The translations under genes were made by a program, and so were the position numbers. A DNA stretch of 64,000 nucleotides, taken from NCBI RefSeq assembly GCF_002234575.2, contig NZ_CP022464.2:3410001-3474000 (forward strand), written 5' to 3'. The notes under the pieces are model-generated. The model did no database searches. It was given only the letters and a program-made list of their open reading frames with translations, and had not been told where the DNA came from. The DNA comes from Enterocloster bolteae (GTDB lineage: Bacteria > Bacillota > Clostridia > Lachnospirales > Lachnospiraceae). Below, piece by piece: positions 7,788 to 17,312 of this stretch (position 1 is the first letter of the stretch; the number at the start of each line of letters is the position of its first letter).

Positions 7788-8885
7788 TCATTCATAAATG
7801 CTGTCATAATCATAGTTTGCATAGAAATCCGTGATTCTATCAAAATAGCGGTCCACATTGTCGTTTGTAAGCATATGCTCTCCTGCCGCCATCCATTCCA
7901 GCAGCTGGTCACCAATGTCCTCCGAGTAGTGGATTACATCCATATAATGGTCCAGATTGCAGGTAATGTCAAACTGGTCGTCAAAGGCAAAGAGACGTAT
8001 GTTTCTGCACTCCAGCAGCATACGGGCCATGAGGCGGTATCCCTCCATCTGCCGTTCAAACTCCCCTTTTACCATCAGCTCGCTGTCCCACCAGCTGATG
8101 CTGTAGGGCGGAATAAAGTAGTAAAAGGTGACCTGGGGATTGGCCCTGGCCGTGGCCAGCACATTCTGTTCCAGGTTCTCCATGACCGTACGGCGGTCTT
8201 CTTCTGTAAAAGGAACGGTTTCATTTTTTTGCGGCTCCCGTTCATATGTCTTTAAGACAGCCTTCCTGCCCCAGTCCCGCTCCGGTGCCCAGTGCATGTA
8301 TTCGTCAAAGGTGGTGGTCTGCCCGCCTGCCTTTGTCCTGGCAAAAACACCCTGAATAGTGCCGAAGATCACTTCCTTGTTGAAAATATAATTCACATCA
8401 TTAAAGGGATTGTCATCCGTCAGATAATCGGGGGAAGGAGCCGCCGGATTTTGCTGGTCCTTCTGATAAAACAGGAAGCTCCTGTCAAGGCTCCTGCACA
8501 CCACCTTTACCTGGGGGTTATAGGACAGGGCCCTTCTCACAGCCTGGTCCACCTCCTTATAATATCCTCCCGCATATGGTATCTTGACGGATGACACGCC
8601 GAAAAGACTGTCAAAACGGCTGGCTTTAAAATTCTCCATCATGGATGTCCCTGTTAGCACTGCGTCGTATGTAAAATTGCGGCTGATACCGTCATTCTGG
8701 TACCGTTCGCTGTCAATTGGGTATGCCAGATGTTCAAGGGGCTTGTGATAGTGGAAAAAAGGATCCACCCAGACCACCAGTCCGCCAAGCATAACCATCA
8801 TGGCCAGTACGGCTCCCACGGTAAACCACAGCCATCTCCCATACCTCATGTCTTCTGTCCCATTTTCCTGCTTTTGTGTATCCAA
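7788..8885 (-). CDS. DltD/AlgJ-like membrane-anchored protein, partner of the MBOAT acyltransferase
   Basis: 365 aa. One N-terminal membrane segment (~17-40) is followed by an extracellular SGNH-like domain. The segment TYDAVLTGTSMMENFKASRF carries the expected nucleophile-Ser block (GTS). The C-terminal MDVIHYSEDIGDQLLEWM supplies the Asp-x-x-His type motif. Such proteins move acyl groups from an MBOAT enzyme to a cell-surface polymer, and the MBOAT gene lies 39 bp upstream. The start is TTG at 8885, supported by AGGAGAG; the next ATG (8849) has no good site. The target polymer cannot be read from the sequence. Confidence 0.75.
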   Translation of the reverse strand: MDTQKQENGTEDMRYGRWLWFTVGAVLAMMVMLGGLVVWVDPFFHYHKPLEHLAYPIDSERYQNDGISRNFTYDAVLTGTSMMENFKASRFDSLFGVSSVKIPYAGGYYKEVDQAVRRALSYNPQVKVVCRSLDRSFLFYQKDQQNPAAPSPDYLTDDNPFNDVNYIFNKEVIFGTIQGVFARTKAGGQTTTFDEYMHWAPERDWGRKAVLKTYEREPQKNETVPFTEEDRRTVMENLEQNVLATARANPQVTFYYFIPPYSISWWDSELMVKGEFERQMEGYRLMARMLLECRNIRLFAFDDQFDITCNLDHYMDVIHYSEDIGDQLLEWMAAGEHMLTNDNVDRYFDRITDFYANYDYDSIYE

Positions 8886-8924
8886 TATAATCTCTCCTGT
8901 AGCTGTTTATTCAAATAAGCCTAA

Positions 8925-10415
8925 TTAGAACTGAAAATAAATGAAGCCGGATATTCCTGCCAGGGACAGGACGGACCAGACCAGAAGGAGGGCTGTTCCC
9001 GCTCCGCGAAGGAAGGTGGGACGAAGCTCTGTCTCCCCCATATTCCTGGCATTCATCACCAGGCAAAGCACGATTCCATACAGCCCCAGCACGGTAAATA
9101 CCCGGTGGCCTGTCAGCCAGAGAGGCAGTTCCACCATTTTGAAGCTGTCCATAAAGGACGGATTAATCTGCATGTTTCCAAAATCCAGCAGCCGTTTCAA
9201 AAACAGCTTTGCCTGGGATATGCTCTCTGACCGGAAGATAACCCAGGTCAGGTTGACAAAGAGAAAGGTGGCCATCCATCTAAAAGCCGTGTGCAGATTC
9301 TCCCACTGCCGTTTAAATACACGGTTAAGGGCCTGGGCAGCGCCGTGAAGCGCCCCCCACAGGATAAAGGTCCAGGCAGCGCCGTGCCAGAAACCGCTTA
9401 CCAGAAACACTATCATGATATTCATGTAGGTGCGCAGGCTTCCCTTCCTGCTTCCACCCAGAGGAAAATAGATATATGTTCTGAGGAAACGGGTCAGTGT
9501 CATGTGCCAGCGCTTCCAGAATTCCACCGGAGACAGCGCTTTGTAGGGAGAATTAAAATTAAGGGGCAGTTCCAGGTTGAACATCCTGGAAATTCCCATG
9601 GCCATGTCACAGTAACCGCTGAAATCAAAATACAGCTGGAAGGTGTAAGCCAGCATGACCAGAAACGCGTCTGTGGAGCTGAGTATCTCCACCTGGGCAT
9701 ACCCCCAGTTTACCGGCCCCGCAAAAAACTCAGCCAGGATGACCTTCTTAAACAGTCCCACGGCCAGTATCATCAGTCCCTCTGCCATATTGCGGGAATC
9801 TGCCTTCAGGCGGGAGGGGTCCTTAAGCTGGGGAATGAACTCTCCGTGCAGGAGAATGGGTCCCATGGCTATCTTGGGAAAATATACGGTAAACAGGAAA
9901 TAATCCCAAAAACTGTAATCTCCTGTCTCCATGCGGAAGGAGTCAACCAGCCACGCAATCTGCTGGAAGGTAAAAAAGCTGATCCCCACCGGAAGGAGAA
10001 GCCTTGTAAAGGCAATGTCCTTTCCCAGAAACGCGTTCAGGTTCTCTATAAAGAAATTCGTGTATTTAAAGTAAAAAAGCAGGGCCAGATTGGCGCATAT
10101 GCCAAATACCAGAACCATCCTACTGCCGGGCCTGCCGCTCTTTTTACCATCCGTCCTGCCGGGCGTCTTACCATTTCCTTTGGCTGTCTCCTTATTTCCT
10201 TCTCCTGCCAGCACTCTGGAAACAGCCCAGTTAAATACCGCGCTTCCCACCAGCAGTCCCAGATACCATGGATTCGCGTAGGCGAAAAATACCAGGGACA
10301 TGGCAGCCAAAAATCCTCTGGCCCATGTATGGCGCTTCATCCGGCAAAGCCCGAAATATCCTGCCAGCACAGCCGGGAGGAATAATAATAAAAATAAATA
10401 TGAATTAAACTGCAT
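8925..10415 (-). CDS. MBOAT-family membrane O-acyltransferase (DltB/AlgI type)
   Basis: 496 aa with about ten membrane helices. Family landmarks are the ISFFTFQQIAWLVD block, the PFNLG-like GYCDMAMGISRMFNLELPLN loop, FWKRWHMTLTRFLRTYIYFP and the catalytic-His segment GFWHGAAWTFILWG. A hydrophilic Gly/Lys-rich loop occupies residues ~73-97. It transfers acyl groups across the membrane for O-acylation of an extracellular polysaccharide or teichoic acid, working with the DltD-like product downstream. No DltA/DltC genes are present, so D-alanylation is unlikely and acetylation more likely. It starts 60 bp after csoR with no visible terminator between. Confidence 0.88.
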   Translation of the reverse strand: MQFNSYLFLLLFLPAVLAGYFGLCRMKRHTWARGFLAAMSLVFFAYANPWYLGLLVGSAVFNWAVSRVLAGEGNKETAKGNGKTPGRTDGKKSGRPGSRMVLVFGICANLALLFYFKYTNFFIENLNAFLGKDIAFTRLLLPVGISFFTFQQIAWLVDSFRMETGDYSFWDYFLFTVYFPKIAMGPILLHGEFIPQLKDPSRLKADSRNMAEGLMILAVGLFKKVILAEFFAGPVNWGYAQVEILSSTDAFLVMLAYTFQLYFDFSGYCDMAMGISRMFNLELPLNFNSPYKALSPVEFWKRWHMTLTRFLRTYIYFPLGGSRKGSLRTYMNIMIVFLVSGFWHGAAWTFILWGALHGAAQALNRVFKRQWENLHTAFRWMATFLFVNLTWVIFRSESISQAKLFLKRLLDFGNMQINPSFMDSFKMVELPLWLTGHRVFTVLGLYGIVLCLVMNARNMGETELRPTFLRGAGTALLLVWSVLSLAGISGFIYFQF

Positions 10416-10475
10416 GTATCGTTTCGTTTCCTTTATCTCTGGTTTCTATAATTGTTTTCTATGTCTGGTTTCCTG

Positions 10476-10781
10476 TTATTTCATCATCTTCTGCAGGGTC
10501 CTGCAAAGCTCCTCCACCGTGGCGTCGCTGTCGCCCCGGCGGATATCATCCACCACGCAGCTCTTGATGTGGCGCTCCAGAAGCACCTTGTTAAAGCTGT
10601 TAAGGGCGGCCTGGACCGCTGCCACCTGGGTGATGATATCCACGCAGTAGCGCTCGTCCTCCACCATGGACTTGATACCCCTTATCTGTCCCTCTATCCG
10701 GTTCAGCCGGTTCATGAGACCGCGTTCTTCCGTCACTTCCCTGTGTTTATGGCGGCAGGTGCAGCCTTCTTCCTGATTCAT
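10476..10781 (-). CDS. csoR: CsoR-family copper-sensing repressor
   Basis: 101 aa. The four-helix CsoR/RcnR fold is evident from RLNRIEGQIRGIKSMVE. The Cu(I)-ligand pattern is Cys in RYCVDIITQ, then His and Cys in RHIKSCVV. An extra CTCRHKH motif sits near the N-terminus. The open frame continues upstream, but the ATG at 10781 follows GGAGAGG with correct spacing. It lies 90 bp after copA in the same operon, behind a long inverted repeat. It probably represses the copA promoter through the palindrome at 13273-13291. Confidence 0.92.
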   Translation of the reverse strand: MNQEEGCTCRHKHREVTEERGLMNRLNRIEGQIRGIKSMVEDERYCVDIITQVAAVQAALNSFNKVLLERHIKSCVVDDIRRGDSDATVEELCRTLQKMMK

Positions 10782-10809
10782 GTGATCCTCTCCTTTTACC
10801 TTACTGTTC

Positions 10810-10853
10810 CTGGGGGAAACCGCCCCTGTTCCGGACAGGAACGGTTTCCCCAG
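10810..10853 (-). other. Long inverted repeat between copA and csoR
   Basis: The arms CTGGGGGAAACCG and CGGTTTCCCCAG flank an inner CCTGTTCCGGACAGG palindrome, giving a 44-nt hairpin in the copA-csoR intergene. It is not followed by a T tract, so it may be an mRNA processing or stability element or a partial terminator rather than a full stop. Confidence 0.65.
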
Positions 10854-10870
10854 GTCTTTTAAGACCTGTG

Positions 10871-13255
10871 CTACAGCTTCAGATTCCTGAGTCTTAAGGC
10901 ATTTCCCACCACACACACTGAGCTTAAAGACATCGCAAATCCTCCCAGCATAGGGCTTAAAAGCGGGCCGCCCAACAGGTACAGCACTCCGGCTGCCACC
11001 GGGATGCCCAATGAGTTATAGAAAAACGCCCAGAACAGATTCTGCTTTATATTCCGGATGGTTGCCTTGCTCAATTTGACAGCCCTGTAGACATCCATCA
11101 GGTCAGATTTCATCAGCACCACATCCCCTGACTCCAGGGCAATATCGCTGCCGTTTCCAACCGCACAGCCCACATCCGCCTGTACCAGCGCAGGTGCGTC
11201 GTTGATGCCGTCACCTACCATCATAACTGTTTTTCCCTCATTCTGCAACCGGTTTACCACCTGTGCCTTATCTTCCGGAAGCACCTCAGCCACCACCTGG
11301 TCCACATGGGCCAGCTTACCGATGTACTGGGCCGTTTTCTCATTGTCACCTGTGACCATGTAGACGGTCACTCCCAGACCCTTTATTTTTTCCACTGCCT
11401 CCACACTGGTTTCCTTAATTGTATCGGCCACACACACGATTCCGGCCAGACGTCCGTCTATCACAACATACATGGGGGTCTTTCCTGTATTGGCGTACTC
11501 TGAGGCTGTCTTTTCCGTATCCTGGGATACAGGCACATGGAGGTGGTCCAGGAGACGCCGGTTGCCCACTGCCACCTTCCATCCCTTCCAGGTAGTGATG
11601 ATGCCTGCCCCGGTGATGCTCTCAAATGCTTCGGGCATGGCCAGGTCCATCTGCTTCTCCCTGGCGGCGTTTACAATGGCCTGGCCCAGGGGATGTTCCG
11701 ACATCTGTTCACAGGAAGCTGCGATTCCCAGAAGGTGCTCCTTTTTCTCGTCGTCAGAGGCCTGAGGTTCCCTGACGCTGTCCTTGGAAGCACTGCCTTC
11801 CCGGTTCTCACCCGCGGCGGGCAACACAGCCCCCGGCACAGAGGAGGATTCCAGTTTCCACACCTGCTCCACCACAGCACCGCTGATTACATTTACATCG
11901 GTCACCTTGGGCTTTCCCTCTGTGATAGTCCCTGTCTTATCCAGTATGACGGCATCCACCTTATGACAAATCTCCAGGGCCTCGCCGCTTTTAATCAAAA
12001 TGCCGTGCCCGGCTCCCACTCCGGTTCCCACCATAATGGCCGTGGGCGTGGCAAGCCCCAGCGCACAGGGGCAGGCAATGACCAGTACGGCCACGAATAT
12101 GGTCAGCACAAAGGAAAGTTCCTTTCCTCCCAATATCCACCACAGCAGGGCCGCCACCAGGGCAATTCCCATGACTGCGGGAACAAAGTATCCGGCTACC
12201 TTATCCGCCAGCTTGGAGATAGGGGCCTTCTTGCCCTGGGCATCCTCGATCATCTTAATGATTTTAGACAGGGTGGTATCGCTTCCCACATGGGTCACTT
12301 CCACCTCCATGGCTCCATTGTAATTCATGCTTCCGCCGATCACGCTGTCCCCCGGCTGTTTCTCCACCGGAATGCTCTCTCCGGTAAGCATGGATTCATC
12401 CACGCTGCTGCTGCCCTGTACAAGTATACCATCCAGGGGTATCCGGCTGCCCGGTTTTATAAGGATATGCTGTCCCACAGACACCAGGGAGGTCTCCACT
12501 TCCCTTTCCATGCCGTTCTCATAGAGAATAGCTGTGTCCGGCGCCAGCTCCATGAGCTTGCGTATGGCCTCAGATGTCTTTCCCTTACTGCGGCTCTCCA
12601 TGAATTTGCCCAGCATGACCAGGGTGACCACCACGGCCGCCGACTCGTAATACAGCTGGTGGGCCTTCATGTGATCTCCGGGAATGCCAAAGGTCATCAC
12701 AAGGCTGTAAATAAATGCGCTTCCCGTACCAATGGCCACCAGGGAATCCATATTGGGATTGCCCTTAAGCAGGGAACGGATGCCTACCAGATAGAACTTA
12801 CGTCCGCAAATAAGAACCGGTACAGTCAGTATCAGCTGGGCCAGGGCAAAATTGAGAGGATTCTTATCCATCTGCATGAACGCCGGCAAGGGCAGGGTAA
12901 AGGGCAGCATATGACCCATGGAAATGTAGAGCAAAGGCACCGCAAAACAGATAGCTGTAACCACCCTGCGCTTCACAGCCTCCAGCTGTTCCTCCTGCTG
13001 CTGCCATTCCTCTTCTTCCTTTTTCTTGTTCTGTTCTTCCTCCACAATCAGGCTGGCAGAAAAACCCGCCTTGGATACCTTCTCACAAATCATTTCAGGT
13101 GTCACCTGACTCTCGTCATAGGTAATCACCATGCGGTTGGTCGTCAGATTCACATTACTGCTCTCCACACCGTTTAACTTTCTCGTAACACGCTCCACTG
13201 CGCTGCTGCATGCGGCACAGGACATTCCGTCTATATGATATTGCTGCGTGGTCAT
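10871..13255 (-). CDS. copA: Copper-exporting P1B-type ATPase
   Basis: 794 aa. An N-terminal HMA domain (MSCAAC) is followed by the membrane segments. Other landmarks are the metal-channel motif CPC in VIACPCALGLATPTA, the phosphorylation site DKTGT, the nucleotide site SEHPLGQAIV (HP motif) and the hinge MVGDGINDAPAL. It pumps Cu(I) out across the membrane. A 14-codon upstream extension is possible but would overlap the CsoR operator; the ATG at 13255 follows AAGGAG. A ~35-residue low-homology loop inserted before HLLGIAASCEQ enlarges the nucleotide-binding domain. It is the first gene of the copA-csoR operon. Confidence 0.95.
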   Translation of the reverse strand: MTTQQYHIDGMSCAACSSAVERVTRKLNGVESSNVNLTTNRMVITYDESQVTPEMICEKVSKAGFSASLIVEEEQNKKKEEEEWQQQEEQLEAVKRRVVTAICFAVPLLYISMGHMLPFTLPLPAFMQMDKNPLNFALAQLILTVPVLICGRKFYLVGIRSLLKGNPNMDSLVAIGTGSAFIYSLVMTFGIPGDHMKAHQLYYESAAVVVTLVMLGKFMESRSKGKTSEAIRKLMELAPDTAILYENGMEREVETSLVSVGQHILIKPGSRIPLDGILVQGSSSVDESMLTGESIPVEKQPGDSVIGGSMNYNGAMEVEVTHVGSDTTLSKIIKMIEDAQGKKAPISKLADKVAGYFVPAVMGIALVAALLWWILGGKELSFVLTIFVAVLVIACPCALGLATPTAIMVGTGVGAGHGILIKSGEALEICHKVDAVILDKTGTITEGKPKVTDVNVISGAVVEQVWKLESSSVPGAVLPAAGENREGSASKDSVREPQASDDEKKEHLLGIAASCEQMSEHPLGQAIVNAAREKQMDLAMPEAFESITGAGIITTWKGWKVAVGNRRLLDHLHVPVSQDTEKTASEYANTGKTPMYVVIDGRLAGIVCVADTIKETSVEAVEKIKGLGVTVYMVTGDNEKTAQYIGKLAHVDQVVAEVLPEDKAQVVNRLQNEGKTVMMVGDGINDAPALVQADVGCAVGNGSDIALESGDVVLMKSDLMDVYRAVKLSKATIRNIKQNLFWAFFYNSLGIPVAAGVLYLLGGPLLSPMLGGFAMSLSSVCVVGNALRLRNLKL

Positions 13256-13272
13256 ATGTTTCACTCCTTCCT

Positions 13273-13291
13273 TATACCCCACCTGGGTATA
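13273..13291 (-). promoter_or_regulatory. CsoR operator
   Basis: The palindrome TATACCC-CACCT-GGGTATA lies directly downstream of the copA -10 box. It matches the GC-rich ATACCC...GGGTAT boxes bound by CsoR, and csoR is in the same operon. Confidence 0.85.
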
Positions 13292-13296
13292 TTGCA

Positions 13297-13325
13297 ATTA
13301 TAGAGCACTAACCGCATATTGTCAA
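13297..13325 (-). promoter_or_regulatory. copA-csoR promoter (full consensus)
   Basis: TTGACA (13320-13325), exactly 17 bp, TATAAT (13297-13302) on the minus strand: a perfect sigma-A promoter. Such a strong promoter fits a gene held down by a repressor bound just downstream. Confidence 0.92.
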
Positions 13326-13391
13326 TAGGTAGTATGCCCGGAATGAAAAAATTTACTATATATACTGATTCAGCAAAATTTACGATTACTC

Positions 13392-13452
13392 AAAAACAGA
13401 CAGATGCACGGCGGGGATAATCTTGTATCCCTGGGTACATCTGCCTGTTTTC
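13392..13452 (-). terminator. Terminator of the alpha-glucoside PTS operon
   Basis: Fourteen-base arms (13393-13406 and 13438-13451, one mismatch) enclose a second small stem GGGAT/ATCCC. The hairpin is followed on the minus strand by TTTTTGAG. It lies 50 bp after the PTS stop and before the copA promoter. Confidence 0.8.
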
Positions 13453-13500
13453 TTATATGTAATCTGCCTCCTCATCCCTTTCCATTTATAACAGCTTATA

Positions 13501-15474
13501 TCAGGAAAGCTCTGACCCGCGGGTTCCCTTCTGTCCAATCCGTATTTCAAATCCAGCCCCGGCCGTCACGGCCTCCCCGCTTTTTACGGCTACGCTTTCT
13601 CCTGTGGTAAAAATAACCATGGTGGTCAGATCTTTTCCAGTCTTCCTCACTTCCTCCAAATCCACGTCCACCAGACAATCTCCCCTGCGTACCTTCTGTC
13701 CCTGGGAAACATGAAGGCGGAATCCCTTTCCTCCCAGTTCCACTGTATTGATACCAATGTGAATCAGGATTTCCATTCCATTCTCCGTGCGGATTCCCAC
13801 TGCATGGCCCGTGTCAAAGGCTGCTTCAATTGTACCGTCTGCCGGTGAAAGGATACGGCCGCCGGTAAGCTCCACCGCAAAACCGTCTCCCAGCACCCTT
13901 CCAGCGAATACCTCATCCTTTACCTGGTCCAGAGGCAGGATATGTCCGTCTGCCGGAGAAACCATATCAGATACTGCTTCTCCTGTTATTTCATCCGGCA
14001 TTTCACCGGCATTTTTTCCTGTCAACTGATTTTCCCGGAACTCTGGGTCATGGGGTTCTCCGTCCGCTTCCAGCACCTCCTGTGGGATGCCGAAAAGGCA
14101 TGTAAGGAAAAAACAGCATGCAACGGAACACAGGGAAATGATGAAATACCACATCAACTGGTTTCCCTTGTATATATACATCAGATATGAAGGAAGCACC
14201 GCCAGTCCATAGGAATTTGACTGTATTCCCAGCACGGACAAAAGCGCTGCCCCCAGGCCGGACGTAAACAGCATAATGACAAGGGGACGGAGATTGTAAC
14301 GCAGCTGGATTCCAAACAGCACCGGTTCACTGATTCCGAACAGCTGGGACAGCATGGCCCCGATGCTGGTGGATTTTACACTCTGTTTCCTGGATTTCAC
14401 AAAAAAGGCAAGGCAGGTTCCCACGTTGGCAAAACCGTACATGGCGCATAAGGTAATGACAGGGTTAAATCCGGTATTGGCCAGCAGAGAGGTTTCTATC
14501 ATGGTATAGGTGTGATGGAGTCCTGTAATCACCAGCAGCGGATAGGTGGCCCCAATCAGGAATCCCCCTATGCCAAAGGGCAGGTGCACCAGCATCTCCA
14601 CAATGGTTACCAGCTTAAGCTCCACCACATGCATGACGGGTCCGATTCCCAGCATCACCACCAGAAATGTTCCCAGCATCACCAGAAAGGGAGTCATAAT
14701 CAGATCCAGGGCATTGGGCATAATTTTTCTCAGCTTTTTTTCCATGGAAGCCCCCAGAAACGCTGCCAGGATAGCTGTCAGAACGCTTCCCTGACAGCCT
14801 ACAATGGGGATGCGTGAAAATGCCATCACTGCCTCCACGCCGCTGCCAGGAGTAGCCACCGCATATGCGTTGGGAAGGCTGGGGGATACCAGCATAAGCC
14901 CGATGACCAGGCCGATGACCGGAGTTCCTCCAAACACCTTGAAGGCCGACCAGCATATAAGGGCCGGAAGAAAGGCAAAGGCAGTCTCTGTAAGCACGTT
15001 CACCAGGGTCACCACATAGTCCGGTATGATGGATGCGGATAAGCCCAGAAGGCCCAGCACATTGTCATTGAACACACAGCCCTTAAGTCCCAGGAACAGA
15101 CCGGTAGCTGCAATCACCGGAATGATAGGAATAAAGATGTCGCCCAGCATGCGCATCATGCGCTTGACGCCCTTTTGCTGGTTCTTTACCAGTTCATCCT
15201 GCTCCTGCTTGGACAGGGTATTGAGTCCCAGCCCTTCCATCTCCCCATAGACCTTATTCACAATCCCTGTGCCCAGGATAATCTGGTACTGGCCGGCGTT
15301 GAAGAAGGTTCCCTTGACCATCCCTATTTCCTGAAGCTTCTTTTCGTCAATCCGTTCCTTATCCTTTACTATCAGTCTGAGTCTTGTGGCGCAGTGGGTG
15401 GCTGACAATATATTGTCCTTTCCCACCGCCTCCACTATCCGGCCTGCCGCATCCCTGTACTGATTCCCTTCCAT
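13501..15474 (-). CDS. PTS EIIBCA permease, glucoside family (trehalose/alpha-glucoside type)
   Basis: 657 aa in the order EIIB-EIIC-EIIA. EIIB (1-~85) has the phospho-Cys motif SATHCATRLRLIV and the NAGQYQIILG block seen in trehalose-type enzymes. EIIC (~105-455) has about ten membrane segments, with ITGLHHTY and GISEPVLFGIQLRYN. EIIA (~500-657) carries the phospho-His in ILIHIGINTVELGGKGF. It imports and phosphorylates a glucoside. The gene lies 18 bp after a GH13 glucosidase, which indicates an alpha-linked sugar; trehalose, maltose, isomaltose and sucrose cannot be told apart here. ATG 15474 is preferred over GTG 15477 by spacing from GGAGGG. Confidence 0.88.
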   Translation of the reverse strand: MEGNQYRDAAGRIVEAVGKDNILSATHCATRLRLIVKDKERIDEKKLQEIGMVKGTFFNAGQYQIILGTGIVNKVYGEMEGLGLNTLSKQEQDELVKNQQKGVKRMMRMLGDIFIPIIPVIAATGLFLGLKGCVFNDNVLGLLGLSASIIPDYVVTLVNVLTETAFAFLPALICWSAFKVFGGTPVIGLVIGLMLVSPSLPNAYAVATPGSGVEAVMAFSRIPIVGCQGSVLTAILAAFLGASMEKKLRKIMPNALDLIMTPFLVMLGTFLVVMLGIGPVMHVVELKLVTIVEMLVHLPFGIGGFLIGATYPLLVITGLHHTYTMIETSLLANTGFNPVITLCAMYGFANVGTCLAFFVKSRKQSVKSTSIGAMLSQLFGISEPVLFGIQLRYNLRPLVIMLFTSGLGAALLSVLGIQSNSYGLAVLPSYLMYIYKGNQLMWYFIISLCSVACCFFLTCLFGIPQEVLEADGEPHDPEFRENQLTGKNAGEMPDEITGEAVSDMVSPADGHILPLDQVKDEVFAGRVLGDGFAVELTGGRILSPADGTIEAAFDTGHAVGIRTENGMEILIHIGINTVELGGKGFRLHVSQGQKVRRGDCLVDVDLEEVRKTGKDLTTMVIFTTGESVAVKSGEAVTAGAGFEIRIGQKGTRGSELS

Positions 15475-15492
15475 CACGATTCCCTCCGCATT

Positions 15493-17265
15493 CTAACAGC
15501 TGCCTTTTAAAAGCAGCGCCTGATATGGTTCCAAATAAAGCGTTCCGTCCTCTATGCCGGCTCTATTACCGGCGGTTTCTTTGCCGGCTGTCTTTTTGTC
15601 AGCTGTTTTCCCATTAAACATCACTCCGTCCATTGCCTCCCGGTCATTGGCCCATATGCATCCTGCGCTGATTCCCGGCAGCCTCTCCACGGTCCCTGTA
15701 CCGCTGAAATTAAAGTAACACCAGATAACCGTATCCTCTGTTCTTCTCTCATAGGCAATTACATGTTCGCTGCACGCCAGAGGACGTATGGCGCCGTATA
15801 CCAGGCAGTCCCTCCAGGGTCCCCACTGTCTGAACCGAATCATGGAGCGGTAAAACTCCAGTATGCTGTCCCTGTCCCCTTCCTGGGTTTTTGCGCTGTT
15901 CTCCGGATATTCCCGGCTCATGGGCAGCCATGGCGCTGTTTCAGAAAATCCGCCGTATCGCCCGCCGGTCCATGGGAACGGAGTCCTGGCATTATCGCGG
16001 CTTCTCAGGTTGATGATTTGAAGCGCCTCCTCTTCACTGAAGCCTTCCTCCAGGGAACGGTGGTACTGGTCTATGCTGGATATATCGTTAAATGCATCCA
16101 GGGAACTCCGTTCAAAATTCACCATTCCCAGCTCCTGCCCCTGGTACAGGAAGGGGGTTCCCCTCAGGAAGAAATACATGGCTGCCAGCATCTTGACAGC
16201 ACTGGGATTTTCTGCTGCTTCCTTCAGATATTTGGTTGCCGCTCTGGGCTGATCATGGTTTTCGATGAAGTTGGCCCCCCATCCATAGGTCTGGACAGCC
16301 ATCTGGCTTGCCATGATTTTATCCTTAAGCTCTTTCACCGTCCATTCCCTTCGCTTAAACCATTCGCTGCCCGAGGCTATATCTAAATCCGCATAGCGGA
16401 AATCAAATATCATGGAAAAATAACCGTTCCTTCCAATGAAATCCCCCAGTCCTTCATAGGGAACGCCAGGCGCCTCCGCCACAGTCACACATCCATGCCT
16501 GTCAAAGGTTTCCCGCTTCAGTTCATTGAGAAATTCCCCGATTCCCGGCTGGTTCCTGGAAGCCTTGGTGCATTTGGCCCGTCCGTCTGCCCCGTCCGGC
16601 TCTTGGTCTGCAAAGGTCAGGTCTTTCTTTATAAAGGTAATGGCGTCGATGCGGAATCCGGCAATTCCCTTCTCCAGCCACCAGTTGACCATCTCATACA
16701 GCTTCTTCCGAAGGGTTTCATTTTCCCAGTTTAAGTCCGGCTGTTTCTTCCCGAATGCATGGAAATAATATTCACTGCGTCCTTCCACCTTTTCCCACAC
16801 ACTGCCTCCGAATACAGAACGCCAGTTATTTGGTTCCCTGTCCCCCTTCTTAAATATATAGTAGCTGTGTTCCTCCCCTTCGGGATCCTCCATAGCCTGT
16901 CTGAACCATCGGTGCTCATCCGAGGTATGGTTGATAACCAAATCCAGTATGATTTTGATTCCCATATCTCCCGCCCGCTCTATGAGCTCATCCAGTTCCT
17001 CCATGGTTCCGAATTCAGGGGCCAGTGCACAGTAGTCGGACACATCGTAACCATTGTCATCCATGGGAGACTGGTATATGGGGCAGAGCCACAGCATAGT
17101 AATCCCAAGCGCCTTCAGATAATCCAGCTTTTCCAAAATCCCCCGTATATCCCCTATACCATCGCCGTTGCTGTCCTTAAAGCTTCGGGGATAAATCTGA
17201 TACACCACCTCTTCCTTCCACCACGGTTCCTCCGGCCTGATTCTTAACTGCTCTTCTGCTCTCAT
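15493..17265 (-). CDS. GH13 alpha-glucosidase / phospho-alpha-glucosidase
   Basis: 590 aa. The (beta/alpha)8 GH13 signatures are all present: region I DLVINHTSDEHRWF, region II GFRIDAITF with the nucleophile Asp, region III VAEAPG with the acid Glu, and region IV FIENHDQPR. The N-terminus WWKEEVVYQIYPRSFKDSNGDG is typical of the oligo-1,6-glucosidase/trehalose-6-phosphate hydrolase group. The C-terminal domain contains a Lys/Thr-rich stretch (KTADKKTAGKETAG) not expected in the family. It would cleave the sugar delivered by the PTS gene immediately downstream. The sub-specificity is unresolved. Confidence 0.9.
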   Translation of the reverse strand: MRAEEQLRIRPEEPWWKEEVVYQIYPRSFKDSNGDGIGDIRGILEKLDYLKALGITMLWLCPIYQSPMDDNGYDVSDYCALAPEFGTMEELDELIERAGDMGIKIILDLVINHTSDEHRWFRQAMEDPEGEEHSYYIFKKGDREPNNWRSVFGGSVWEKVEGRSEYYFHAFGKKQPDLNWENETLRKKLYEMVNWWLEKGIAGFRIDAITFIKKDLTFADQEPDGADGRAKCTKASRNQPGIGEFLNELKRETFDRHGCVTVAEAPGVPYEGLGDFIGRNGYFSMIFDFRYADLDIASGSEWFKRREWTVKELKDKIMASQMAVQTYGWGANFIENHDQPRAATKYLKEAAENPSAVKMLAAMYFFLRGTPFLYQGQELGMVNFERSSLDAFNDISSIDQYHRSLEEGFSEEEALQIINLRSRDNARTPFPWTGGRYGGFSETAPWLPMSREYPENSAKTQEGDRDSILEFYRSMIRFRQWGPWRDCLVYGAIRPLACSEHVIAYERRTEDTVIWCYFNFSGTGTVERLPGISAGCIWANDREAMDGVMFNGKTADKKTAGKETAGNRAGIEDGTLYLEPYQALLLKGSC

Positions 17266-17312
17266 CTAATCCTCTCCTTCTCCCGATAAATTTTGTCTAA
17301 TATCACTCTGTA

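Noticed and set aside
11537..13177. Long plus-strand open frame (546 codons) opposite copA
   Set aside because: It is the antisense shadow of copA, whose motifs are all on the minus strand; composition is His/Gly-rich nonsense and there is no ribosome site.
13501..17265. Firm trehalose assignment (treP/treA)
   Set aside because: EIIB resembles trehalose enzymes, but the GH13 signatures do not separate trehalose-6-phosphate hydrolase from other alpha-glucosidases, so only a family-level call is given.
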